The notes under the pieces were generated by a model, which was given only the letters and a program-made list of their open reading frames with translations, was not told the DNA's origin and searched no databases. Shown here piece after piece: positions 1 to 6,055 of a DNA stretch of 6,055 nucleotides. Both the position numbers and the translations under genes were made by a program. This stretch comes from Reyranella sp. (lineage in GTDB: Bacteria; Pseudomonadota; Alphaproteobacteria; Reyranellales; Reyranellaceae). The stretch lies in assembly GCA_016780605.1 (NCBI GenBank), contig JADHLS010000355.1, positions 1-6,055 of the forward strand, written 5' to 3'. Numbering within the stretch: the first letter of the stretch is position 1; each line of letters begins with the position of its first letter.

Positions 1-19
1 CGAGGTCCTGCTGCGTCAT
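1..19 (-). CDS. 5' end of an unidentified gene, cut by the window edge
   Basis: An ATG at 19-17 opens a reading frame that runs off the left edge and encodes M-T-Q-Q-D-L. A purine-rich Shine-Dalgarno stretch (GAGGGAG, about 24-30) lies just upstream at normal spacing, which is the main support for a real start here. The gene follows gnd in the same direction after a 74-base spacer, so it is probably a distal member of the same cluster or starts a linked unit. Genes for glucose-6-phosphate dehydrogenase, 6-phosphogluconolactonase or gluconate kinase often sit in this kind of neighbourhood, but six residues do not allow any identification. Confidence 0.6.
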
Positions 20-33
20 GGTACTCCCTCTTC

Positions 34-92
34 TCTTCCGGACCGCGCGGTGGGGTCGCGTCTGACGCGACCGGACCGCGCGGTCCGGAAGA
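34..92. repeat. Nested inverted repeat between gnd and the next gene
   Basis: Bases 34-51 and 75-92 are perfect reverse complements over 18 bp. The 23-base interval holds a second hairpin, with 54-61 pairing with 65-72 around a 3-base loop. The outer arm is partly self-complementary, and bases 71-88 alone form a perfect 18-bp palindrome (CCGGACCGC/GCGGTCCGG). The first 14 bases of that palindrome recur in direct orientation at 38-51. The element starts one base past the gnd stop codon and ends just before the Shine-Dalgarno of the next gene. No T-run follows the stem in the transcribed direction, so it does not look like a standard intrinsic terminator. It could be a dispersed extragenic palindrome, an mRNA-stabilising or processing hairpin, or an attenuator of downstream translation. 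The pairing is seen directly; the role is inferred. Confidence 0.8.
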
Positions 93-93
93 T

Positions 94-1113
94 TCAAGAT
101 CCCGCTTTCTTCTCGATATGGCCGCCGAACTCGTAGCGCATGGCCGACAGGAGCTTGTCGGCGAAATCGGCCTCGCCGCGCGAGCTGAACCGCTCGTAGA
201 GCGCCGACGACAGGACATGCGCCGGCACGCCCTCGTCGATCGCCGCCTTGATGGTCCAGCGGCCCTCGCCGGAATCGGAGACGCGGCCGGCGAACTTCGC
301 CAGCTCCGGATCCTGGATCAGCGCCGCGGCCTGCAGGTCGAGCAGCCACGAAGCGATGACACTGCCGCGCCGCCACAGCTCGGCAATGTCAGGCAGGTTC
401 AGATCGTACTGGTAATGCTCGGGATCGCGCAGCGGCGTGGTCTCGGCGTCGACCTTGTGGGCGCGCTTGCCGATGTTGGCCGCCTTGAGCACCGCCATGC
501 CCTCGGCATAGGCCGCCATGACGCCGTACTCGATGCCGTTGTGCACCATCTTGACGAAATGGCCGGCCCCATTGGGCCCGCAATGCAGCCAGCCCTGCTC
601 GGCAGTGCCGCCCGCTTTCTCGCGGCCCGGCGTGCGCGCGATGTCGCCGCGGCCGGGCGCCAGGGTCCCGAAGATCGGCTCAAGGCGCTTCACCGTCTCG
701 GTCTCGCCGCCGACCATCATGCAGTAGCCGCGCTCGAGCCCCCAGACGCCGCCGCTGGTGCCGACATCGACATAGTGGATGGACTTGGGGGCGAGCTCCG
801 TCGCGCGGCGGATGTCGTCTATATAATAGGAGTTGCCGCCATCGATCAGGATGTCGCCAGGCTCTAGATGCGGCAGCAGATCGGCGATGGTCTTGTCGAC
901 AACGCCGGCCGGCACCATCAGCCAGACCGCGCGCGGCTTGCTGAGCGTCTTGGTGAATTCCGCCAGGGAGCCGGCGCCAACGGCCTTCTCCTTGACCAGC
1001 TCGGCCACCGCCTTGAGCGACATATCAAACACCACGCATTCATGTCCGCCCTTCAACAGGCGGCGCACCATGTTGGCTCCCATGCGGCCAAGGCCGATCA
1101 TTCCCAATTGCAT
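94..1113 (-). CDS. gnd: 6-phosphogluconate dehydrogenase, decarboxylating, short form
   Basis: This 339-residue cytosolic enzyme should convert 6-phosphogluconate to ribulose-5-phosphate and CO2 while reducing NAD(P)+. An N-terminal Rossmann fold is clear (GLGRMG at 7-12). It is followed by DGGNS at 91-95, SGGVWGL at 120-126, and the catalytic segment FVKMVHNG at 186-193 with K188, H190 and N191. DSGEGRWT lies at 280-287 in the helical C-terminal domain. The length fits the short, YqeC/Gluconobacter-like family rather than the roughly 470-residue E. coli type. The second Rossmann strand ends in FD-M-S with D30, where NADP enzymes carry N-R-S/T, which points to NAD preference. The ATG at 1113 is chosen because the fold begins there and a GAGGAGGG Shine-Dalgarno sits 6-7 bases upstream. 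In-frame open sequence further upstream overlaps the aldolase gene and is not family-like. The start lies 2 bases after the aldolase stop, which suggests coupled translation. Confidence 0.95.
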   Translation of the reverse strand: MQLGMIGLGRMGANMVRRLLKGGHECVVFDMSLKAVAELVKEKAVGAGSLAEFTKTLSKPRAVWLMVPAGVVDKTIADLLPHLEPGDILIDGGNSYYIDDIRRATELAPKSIHYVDVGTSGGVWGLERGYCMMVGGETETVKRLEPIFGTLAPGRGDIARTPGREKAGGTAEQGWLHCGPNGAGHFVKMVHNGIEYGVMAAYAEGMAVLKAANIGKRAHKVDAETTPLRDPEHYQYDLNLPDIAELWRRGSVIASWLLDLQAAALIQDPELAKFAGRVSDSGEGRWTIKAAIDEGVPAHVLSSALYERFSSRGEADFADKLLSAMRYEFGGHIEKKAGS

Positions 1114-1115
1114 CG

Positions 1116-2024
1116 TCAGCCCTCCTCGTAGAGATCGACGAACTCGCGGTAGCGGGCGGCGATGCGCGCGACCGCCTGCTCGCGCGTCGCCTTGTCGGCC
1201 TTCCAGTCGACAAGCGGCTGCCAGAAAACGGTGCGACCGACGGCAAAGCCGATGAAGCCCGGCACCTTGCGCGCGATGCCGAGCCACTCCCGTACCTTCT
1301 GATCGTTCTCGCCGCGGCCGAGCACGATGCAGCCGACATGGTCGCGCCCGCCGGAGCGGGCCGCCGCCACCACCGCCTCGCAATCCTCGCGGCGATCGAG
1401 GCCCTCGATCTTCCAGAGATCGGGCTCAACGCCCGCCTGCTGCAATTCGCGGATCGCCTGCACCATCAGGCGCGGCCGGACCTGCAGATCGTAGGCCTTC
1501 TTGTCGCCCTTCAGCGCGTCGAGCTGGGCCTTTTCCGCCGGGACCAGCAGCTCGAACATGAAGTAGCTGCGGTTGGCGCCCGCCAGGTAGTCAGAGAGGC
1601 GCTTCAGCCGGGCCGCCTGCCGCTGGTTGAGCCCGCGGTCAGCCTCGGGATTGTAACGCACCAGCACCTTGCAGAAGGTCGGGTCGAAGGCCTCGATATG
1701 GCGGGCAAAATCGTCGCCGTACTCGAAGTCGAACTCCTCCTGGCCGCTCTTCTCCGCCGGACAGGCCGTGACGACACCAGCGCCCTTGGCGTCGCGCAGG
1801 ATCGCCGCACCGAACTGCTCGTCGACCAGGATCGCCGACTTAGTCTTCGGTGCACCGCCGGCGAGCGCGCCGAGAAAGCCGTCGTAGATGATGCGTTTGG
1901 AAGCAGCGATCTCGGCCGTCTGGTCTGCGCTCAGCGGCGGTTTCCAGCCGAACAGCCCGGACTGGAACGACCCGCGATGGTCAAACGGTTGGACGTAGAG
2001 TGGCCGGTCGTAACCGCGCGGCAT
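1116..2024 (-). CDS. DUF2090 / IolC C-terminal-type class I sugar-phosphate aldolase
   Basis: The 302-residue product matches, along its whole length, the domain fused behind 5-dehydro-2-deoxygluconokinase in alphaproteobacterial IolC. That domain is assigned as 2-deoxy-5-keto-gluconate-6-phosphate aldolase (products DHAP and malonate semialdehyde) and is related to LacD-like aldolases. Visible conserved blocks are FDHRGSF at 14-20, DEQFG at 68-72, ACPAEKSGQ at 87-95, KVLVRYNP at 119-126, FELLVPAE at 158-165, WKIEG at 204-208 and IGFAVGRT at 258-265. K205 or K119 is a plausible Schiff-base lysine, by inference only. The kinase domain is absent, and no iol gene is nearby; instead the gene sits between pgi and gnd. 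The ATG at 2024 overlaps the last base of the pgi stop codon; a GTG one codon earlier (2027) is an equally possible start. The family call is firm, but the physiological substrate in this setting is unknown. Confidence 0.85.
   Translation of the reverse strand: MPRGYDRPLYVQPFDHRGSFQSGLFGWKPPLSADQTAEIAASKRIIYDGFLGALAGGAPKTKSAILVDEQFGAAILRDAKGAGVVTACPAEKSGQEEFDFEYGDDFARHIEAFDPTFCKVLVRYNPEADRGLNQRQAARLKRLSDYLAGANRSYFMFELLVPAEKAQLDALKGDKKAYDLQVRPRLMVQAIRELQQAGVEPDLWKIEGLDRREDCEAVVAAARSGGRDHVGCIVLGRGENDQKVREWLGIARKVPGFIGFAVGRTVFWQPLVDWKADKATREQAVARIAARYREFVDLYEEG
1120..1127 (-). promoter_or_regulatory. Ribosome binding site of gnd, inside the aldolase gene end
   Basis: GAGGAGGG on the minus strand is a near-perfect anti-16S match, 6 bases before the gnd ATG. 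It also encodes the last Glu-Glu-Gly codons of the aldolase. It settles the gnd start at 1113 and implies that ribosomes finishing the aldolase end next to the gnd start. Confidence 0.8.
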
Positions 2025-2038
2025 CACCCGGATCCCTT
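2022..2038 (-). promoter_or_regulatory. Stop/start overlap and ribosome binding site joining pgi to the aldolase
   Basis: The pgi stop (2026-2024) and the aldolase ATG (2024-2022) share one base in a TGATG arrangement. An AAGGGA Shine-Dalgarno at 2038-2033 lies within the last pgi codons, 8 bases from the ATG. This is typical of translational coupling and supports one shared mRNA. A GTG at 2027-2025 directly before the ATG could also serve as the start. Confidence 0.75.
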
Positions 2039-3658
2039 CATCTTTCGGTAGCGGCGGATCAGGGCGTTGGTCGAGCTGTCATGCGCGAGCTTTGGCTCCT
2101 TTGCATCCTCGAACTCGGGGATGATGCGCTGGGCCAGCTCCTTGCCCAGCTCGACACCCCACTGATCGAAGGAATCGATCTGCCAGATCGTGCCCTGGGT
2201 GAAGACGCTGTGCTCGTAGAGCGCGACCAGCTTGCCCAGCGCGGCAGGCGTGAGCTTGTCGAGCAGGATGACGTTCGACGGGCGGTTGCCCTCGAACAAC
2301 CGGTGCGGCACCAGCCAGTCGGGCGTGCCCTCCGCCTTGACCTGCTCGGCGGTCTTGCCGAAGGCCAGCGCCTCGGCCTGGGCGAAGACGTTGGCCAGCA
2401 GCATGTCGTGATGGCGGCCGAGCGGATTGAGCGTGTGGGCGAAGGCGATGAAGTCGCACGGGATCAGCCGCGTGCCCTGGTGGATGAGCTGGTAGAAGGA
2501 ATGCTGGCCGTTGGTCCCCGGCTCGCCCCAATAGATCGGGCCGGTGTTGTAGTCGACATGCACGCCGTCCAGAGTCACGTGCTTGCCGTTGCTCTCCATG
2601 GTGAGCTGCTGCAGGTACGCCGGGAAGCGCTTGAGGTACTGCTCGTAGGGCATCACCCCGACGGTCTGGGCGCCGAAGAAGTCGTTGTACCAGACGGCCA
2701 GCAGACCCATCAGCGCCGGCAGGTTGCGCTCGAACGGCGCGCTGCGGAAGTGCTCGTCCATCTCGTGGAAGCCATCGAGCATGGCGCGAAAATTGGCGGG
2801 CCCGATGGCGATCATGGTCGAGAGGCCGATGGCCGAATCCATCGAATAGCGGCCGCCAACCCAGTCCCAGAAGCCGAACATGTTGGTCGTGTCGATGCCG
2901 AACTTCGCGACCTCGGCGGCATTGGTCGAGACCGCGACGAAGTGCTTCGCCGTGGCGGCCTGATCCTTCAATCCGGCCAGCAGCCAGTCGCGCGCGGTGT
3001 GCGCATTGGTCATGGTCTCGAGCGTGGTGAAGGTCTTGGACGAGACGATGAACAGCGTTTCCGCCGGGTCGGCCCCGTGCACCGCCTCGGCGAAGTCGGT
3101 GCCGTCGACGTTCGAAACGAAGCGGAAGGTCATGGTCCGCTCGCTGTAGTGGCGCAGCGCCTCGTAGGCCATGACCGGGCCGAGGTCGGAACCGCCGATG
3201 CCGATGTTGATGACGTTGCGGATGCGCTTGCCGGTGTGGCCCTTCCACTCACCGTTGCGCACCCGCTCGGCGAAGGGCGCCATCTTGTCGAGCACGGCAT
3301 GGACGTCCGGCACCACGTTCTTGCCGTCGTGCAGGATCGTGGCGCCCTTCGGCGCTCGCAACGCCACGTGCAGCACCGCACGCTTCTCGGAGACGTTGAT
3401 CTTGTCGCCCCGGAACATGGCGTCGATGTGCGCGCGCAGCCCAGACTGCTCGGCAAGCTGCAGCAGCAGGCCGAGCGTCTCGTCGGTGATGCGGTTCTTG
3501 GAGTAGTCGAGATAGATCCCGGCCGCCTCGGCCGTCATCTTCTCGCCGCGCCCGGCATCGTCGGCGAAAAGCTGGCGCAGATGCACGTCCCGCATCTTCT
3601 TGTGATGCTGCTCGAGCGCGGCCCAGGCGGGCCGCTTGCGCAACGGCGCTACGTTCAT
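2024..3658 (-). CDS. pgi: Glucose-6-phosphate isomerase
   Basis: This cytosolic enzyme interconverts glucose-6-phosphate and fructose-6-phosphate, linking glycolysis/gluconeogenesis to the oxidative pentose phosphate branch. The 544-residue length matches the classical bacterial/eukaryotic family (about 550). Conserved blocks are GIGGSDLGP at 153-161, SKTFTTLET at 207-215, signature 1 (DWVGGRYS...) at 265-278, the ESNGK and GEPGTNGQH blocks, and signature 2 at 489-506. By family alignment the catalytic residues are E355, H386 and K506, all present with the usual E-to-H spacing of 31. The ATG at 3658 is chosen because the conserved N-terminus begins there and a GTGAGG-type ribosome site lies 8 bases upstream. 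The frame stays open further back only as a shadow of the tal 3' end. The gene starts 29 bases after tal and overlaps the aldolase start by one base. Confidence 0.97.
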   Translation of the reverse strand: MNVAPLRKRPAWAALEQHHKKMRDVHLRQLFADDAGRGEKMTAEAAGIYLDYSKNRITDETLGLLLQLAEQSGLRAHIDAMFRGDKINVSEKRAVLHVALRAPKGATILHDGKNVVPDVHAVLDKMAPFAERVRNGEWKGHTGKRIRNVINIGIGGSDLGPVMAYEALRHYSERTMTFRFVSNVDGTDFAEAVHGADPAETLFIVSSKTFTTLETMTNAHTARDWLLAGLKDQAATAKHFVAVSTNAAEVAKFGIDTTNMFGFWDWVGGRYSMDSAIGLSTMIAIGPANFRAMLDGFHEMDEHFRSAPFERNLPALMGLLAVWYNDFFGAQTVGVMPYEQYLKRFPAYLQQLTMESNGKHVTLDGVHVDYNTGPIYWGEPGTNGQHSFYQLIHQGTRLIPCDFIAFAHTLNPLGRHHDMLLANVFAQAEALAFGKTAEQVKAEGTPDWLVPHRLFEGNRPSNVILLDKLTPAALGKLVALYEHSVFTQGTIWQIDSFDQWGVELGKELAQRIIPEFEDAKEPKLAHDSSTNALIRRYRKMKGSG

Positions 3659-3687
3659 CGATCGATCCTCACCTTGATAAGCTGGCG

Positions 3688-4773
3688 TCAGCTCGCCTTG
3701 CGCATTTCCGTGCTCTTGGCCTTGATGACGCCCATCAGGTCGTTCCAAGACTTCACGAACGAGGCAGCCCCCTCGTCCTGCAGGCGCTTGGCCAGCGCAT
3801 CGACATCGACGCCGGCCTTGGCGAAGCTCCCCAGCACGGTCTCGCAGTCGCCGCCGTCGGGCGCCATCTCGCCTGAAAGCTCGCCATGGTCGGCGAAGGC
3901 CTTCAGCGTGCCTTCGGGCATGGTGTTGACGGTGAAGGGCGAGGCCAGCGACTTGACGTAGAGGATGTCGGACGCCTTGGGGTCCTTTGTGCCGGTGCTG
4001 GCCCACAACAGGCGCTGGGCGCGAGCGCCGGCGTTGGCGGCGCGCTGGAACCGCGATGAAGCCAGCATCTCGCGATAGGCCTTATAGGTGCGCTGGCCGA
4101 TCGCGATGCCCAGCCGGTTGGTGAGCTCGGCCGGGACCTTGCCGGCGACCGCGACGTCCCAGCGGCTGACGAAGATCGAGGCGACCGAGGCGACGGCCGG
4201 GTTCATGTTGGCGGCGATGCGTCGCTCGACGCCGCGCAGATAGGCCTCGGCCGCGGCCACGTACTGCTCGCGCGAGAACAGCAGGGTGACGTTGACCGGG
4301 ACGCCGGCGAAGATCGCCGCCTCGATGGCGGGCAGGCCTTCCGGCGTGCCGGGAATCTTGATGAAGAGATTGGGCCTGCCGGCGCGGCCGTGCAGGTCGC
4401 GCGCGGCGGCCAGCGTGCTGTTGGTGTCGTGCGCCAGGAGCGGCGAGACTTCGAGCGACACCCAGCCGTCCACACCGTCGGTGCGGGCGAACACCGGATG
4501 GAACAGATCGGCGGCGCGAGTGAGATCGGCCAGCGCCAGCTCGAAGAACAGGTCCTCGTGCGACTTGGCGCGCGGCGCCTTGCCGGCGATGTCAGCGTCG
4601 TAGGTCGAGCTCTTGCTGATCGCCTGGTCGAAGATCGTGGGGTTCGAGGTCAGCCCCGTCACCGACAATTCGTCGATGTAGCGCTTGAGCGTGCCGCTGT
4701 TCAGCAGCTCGCGCGTGATGTTGTCGAGCCACAGGCTCTGTCCGAGATCGTGTAGCGTCCTGGTTGCTTGCAT
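3688..4773 (-). CDS. tal: Transaldolase
   Basis: Transaldolase moves a dihydroxyacetone unit between sedoheptulose-7-P/glyceraldehyde-3-P and erythrose-4-P/fructose-6-P in the non-oxidative pentose phosphate pathway, in the cytosol. The 361-residue length and sequence fit the longer mycobacterial/cyanobacterial-type subfamily rather than E. coli TalB (about 317). Visible motifs are WLDNI with D17, TSNPTIF at 42-48, SLEVSP at 106-111, the active-site block [12 protein letters not shown] with probable Schiff-base K139, NVTLLFS at 161-167, FVSRWD at 201-206, and [12 protein letters not shown] at 254-265. No key residue appears to be missing. The ATG at 4773 is supported by an AAGGG ribosome site that overlaps the stop codon of the upstream HAD gene, 7 bases away. 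In acetic acid bacteria such as Gluconobacter, tal and pgi occur as one fused gene; here they are adjacent and separate, with tal ending in its own stop. Confidence 0.96.
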   Translation of the reverse strand: MQATRTLHDLGQSLWLDNITRELLNSGTLKRYIDELSVTGLTSNPTIFDQAISKSSTYDADIAGKAPRAKSHEDLFFELALADLTRAADLFHPVFARTDGVDGWVSLEVSPLLAHDTNSTLAAARDLHGRAGRPNLFIKIPGTPEGLPAIEAAIFAGVPVNVTLLFSREQYVAAAEAYLRGVERRIAANMNPAVASVASIFVSRWDVAVAGKVPAELTNRLGIAIGQRTYKAYREMLASSRFQRAANAGARAQRLLWASTGTKDPKASDILYVKSLASPFTVNTMPEGTLKAFADHGELSGEMAPDGGDCETVLGSFAKAGVDVDALAKRLQDEGAASFVKSWNDLMGVIKAKSTEMRKAS

Positions 4774-4784
4774 GGCGTCACCCT

Positions 4785-5480
4785 TCAGGCTGTACGCAGG
4801 GACGGTTCCGTCGCCAACAGCGACGGCAGGTCGAGGTCGAGAAGATCACCGATGCGCTCGATCGTCACGTCGGGCTTCGGCAAGGCGGCGATGACCTTCG
4901 GATCGTGGGCATATTGGCCCTGGCGTGGAAACACAGTCGTCACGCGGTCGCCCCACACCTTCTTGACGGCGTCGAGGATGCGCAACTTGTCGTCGACGAG
5001 CACGTAACGCCTGGCCGGGTAGCGCCGTTCCACGTCGGCCAGCGCCTCCTCCTTGTGGATATAGATCAGCACATGCCCCGCCACCGCGTCGGCGATCCCG
5101 GCGTGCTCGACCTTGCGCGGCTGGAACACGACGTCGCCGTCGGACAAGATCACTGTCGGCGCGAGACCGCGCAGGCGCTGCAGCACGTCCAGTGCCTTGG
5201 GATAAAGGCGATCGGCGAAGGGATAGTCCATCAGGAAATGCGACATCGACAGCAGCTCGACGTCGAACGGATGCTCGCTGCGATACCGGTTCAGCGCGCC
5301 GATATAGTCGCGGTAGCCCAGCTCGACGAAGAGATCCTCCAGGATCTTCCAGTAGCGATCGCGCGACGCAACGCCGTAGACCTGCTCGATATGGTCTTTC
5401 AGGTCCTGCTGGATCGCATCGTTGTCGACCAGCGTGTTGTCGACATCGACCAGGAAGACAAGCGGAGCCAGCGATGTCAT
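4785..5480 (-). CDS. HAD-superfamily hydrolase, probable phosphatase
   Basis: The 231-residue product has all four HAD motifs in order. Motif I is DVDNTL with nucleophile D12 and acid/base D14. Motif II is ILSDGD with S113. Motif III lysine is probably K143 in the HKEE segment. Motif IV is VLVDDK with D163 and D164 for Mg2+ binding. The roughly 95 residues between motifs I and II would form a C1-type helical cap, which usually goes with small-molecule substrates. No signal peptide or membrane segment is seen, so it is likely cytosolic. The ATG at 5480 directly precedes the first beta strand and has an AGGG ribosome site 6 bases upstream; longer in-frame starts overlap the flavin reductase gene and encode non-HAD sequence. 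The stop is 11 bases before tal. A sugar-phosphate phosphatase role is inferred from that context only; phosphoglycolate-type activity is another option. Confidence 0.85.
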   Translation of the reverse strand: MTSLAPLVFLVDVDNTLVDNDAIQQDLKDHIEQVYGVASRDRYWKILEDLFVELGYRDYIGALNRYRSEHPFDVELLSMSHFLMDYPFADRLYPKALDVLQRLRGLAPTVILSDGDVVFQPRKVEHAGIADAVAGHVLIYIHKEEALADVERRYPARRYVLVDDKLRILDAVKKVWGDRVTTVFPRQGQYAHDPKVIAALPKPDVTIERIGDLLDLDLPSLLATEPSLRTA

Positions 5481-5574
5481 GCGCCACCCTGCGTGACAAG
5501 CGCCCCCTCGGCGAACTGTAGCAGCAAGAAGCCCGTCTTGCCCAGCCGCTTCGTCACAGCGCGGGCGACCTGCG

Positions 5575-6055
5575 TCAGTCGGCTGCGGCCTGCTTCTTCG
5601 GCCCCTCGGCCGCCGGGAAGACCACGCGATCGTCGGTCCGGCAATAGCGGTCGGCGAACATGCGGCCGATCGGATGGTACTTGTCCATGTGCACGCGCAT
5701 GGCCTTGGGATCCCAGAGCTTGTCGCGGACATGGAAGCGCAGGCCCTCACCGATGATCAGCTGGCGGTCGTCCTTGACGTTGAGCACCTGCCAGGTCTTG
5801 CATTCCATCGACCACGGCGCGTCGGCCAGCCGCGGCGGCTTGACGTCGACCGAGGGTGCCAGCTTCAGGCCGAGATAATCGGGCTCGCCGATATCGGGCG
5901 GAAAATCGCCGCTCGAATCGTGCATGGCCCGCGCCAGCGGCTCGTCGGCGAGATTCAGCACGAACTCGCCGGTGCGCTGGATGTTGGTCCAGGTGTCCTT
6001 GATGCGCCCGTCCGGCCGCTTGTTCACCGCGACCATGATGAGCGGCGGGTCCTCG
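5575..6055 (-). CDS. Flavin reductase-family protein, C-terminal part
   Basis: The frame enters from the right edge with no start in the window; 159 residues up to the TGA at 5577-5575 are visible. The sequence resembles the flavin reductase / FMN-binding split-barrel family (DIM6/NTAB type). An EDPPLIMVAVN strand is followed by the conserved KDTWTNI...EFVLNLA segment, a GEPDYLGLKLAPS region, a barrel strand with VLIIGE-like character (QLIIGEGLRFHV) and a C-terminal HPIGRMFADRYCRT block. Relatives are around 200 residues, so about 40-50 N-terminal residues probably lie outside. An internal ATG at 6036 is within the conserved fold and is not the start. Such proteins bind FMN and reduce flavin with NAD(P)H or act on small substrates; the partner is unknown. 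It is co-directional with the sugar-phosphate cluster but 94 bases upstream of it, with no clear functional link. Confidence 0.85.
   Translation of the reverse strand, partial: EDPPLIMVAVNKRPDGRIKDTWTNIQRTGEFVLNLADEPLARAMHDSSGDFPPDIGEPDYLGLKLAPSVDVKPPRLADAPWSMECKTWQVLNVKDDRQLIIGEGLRFHVRDKLWDPKAMRVHMDKYHPIGRMFADRYCRTDDRVVFPAAEGPKKQAAAD

Noticed and set aside
34..92. The inverted repeat as a standard rho-independent terminator of gnd
   Set aside because: In the minus-strand direction the stem is followed by purine-rich sequence and a ribosome site, with no U-tract.
1114..1383. An N-terminal extension of gnd into the aldolase gene
   Set aside because: The Rossmann fold begins at the ATG at 1113 with a strong ribosome site; the upstream residues are an out-of-frame reading of the aldolase.
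2000..3961. A 653-codon plus-strand open frame opposite pgi and the end of tal
   Set aside because: It is antisense to a gene with complete Pgi signatures. Long antisense frames are expected in GC-rich coding DNA, and its residues (rich in Arg, Leu, Val, His, Asp) match no family I recognise.
3659..4006. An N-terminal extension of pgi into the tal gene, as if fused
   Set aside because: The extension is in a different frame from tal and encodes Arg-rich non-family sequence. The ATG at 3658 has a good ribosome site and the normal Pgi N-terminus.
5481..5574. A promoter or terminator in the spacer between the flavin reductase and HAD genes
   Set aside because: I found no -35/-10 pair at acceptable spacing and no GC stem with a T-run; the operon promoter could lie here but cannot be supported from the bases.
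4764..5756. A 330-codon plus-strand open frame opposite the HAD and flavin reductase genes
   Set aside because: It runs antisense to two genes with recognisable motifs and spans their spacer; its composition is that of a shadow frame.

Overview
This is a high-GC, gene-dense bacterial window. Every convincing gene reads leftward on the minus strand. Base composition, codon use and protein style (a short 6-phosphogluconate dehydrogenase, and a stand-alone version of the aldolase domain found fused in alphaproteobacterial IolC) suggest an alphaproteobacterium, but no rRNA or clade-specific marker is present to place it further.

In transcription order, from high to low coordinates, the window holds: the 3' part of a flavin reductase-family gene (5575-6055, cut by the right edge); a 94-base spacer; a HAD-superfamily hydrolase (4785-5480); transaldolase (3688-4773); glucose-6-phosphate isomerase (2024-3658); a DUF2090/IolC-C-terminal-type class I aldolase (1116-2024); a short 6-phosphogluconate dehydrogenase (94-1113); a 74-base spacer with a strong nested inverted repeat; and the first six codons of another gene (1-19, cut by the left edge).

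From the HAD gene to gnd the spacing is 11 bases, 29 bases, a 1-base stop/start overlap and 2 bases, so these five genes are very probably one transcription unit. Together they form a pentose phosphate/hexose phosphate module. Pgi interconverts glucose-6-P and fructose-6-P, Gnd oxidatively decarboxylates 6-phosphogluconate to ribulose-5-P, and transaldolase rearranges the resulting sugar phosphates. The enzyme making 6-phosphogluconate (Zwf plus Pgl, or gluconate kinase) is not visible. The truncated downstream gene could be one, but six residues cannot show it.

Most of the window is ordinary central metabolism with intact catalytic residues. The parts worth a second look are the orphan aldolase with no myo-inositol genes beside it, the probable NAD preference of Gnd, the unassigned HAD phosphatase, the separate but adjacent tal and pgi genes, and the palindromic element between gnd and the next gene. 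I saw no tRNA, rRNA, CRISPR array, insertion sequence or phage gene, and no convincing promoter.
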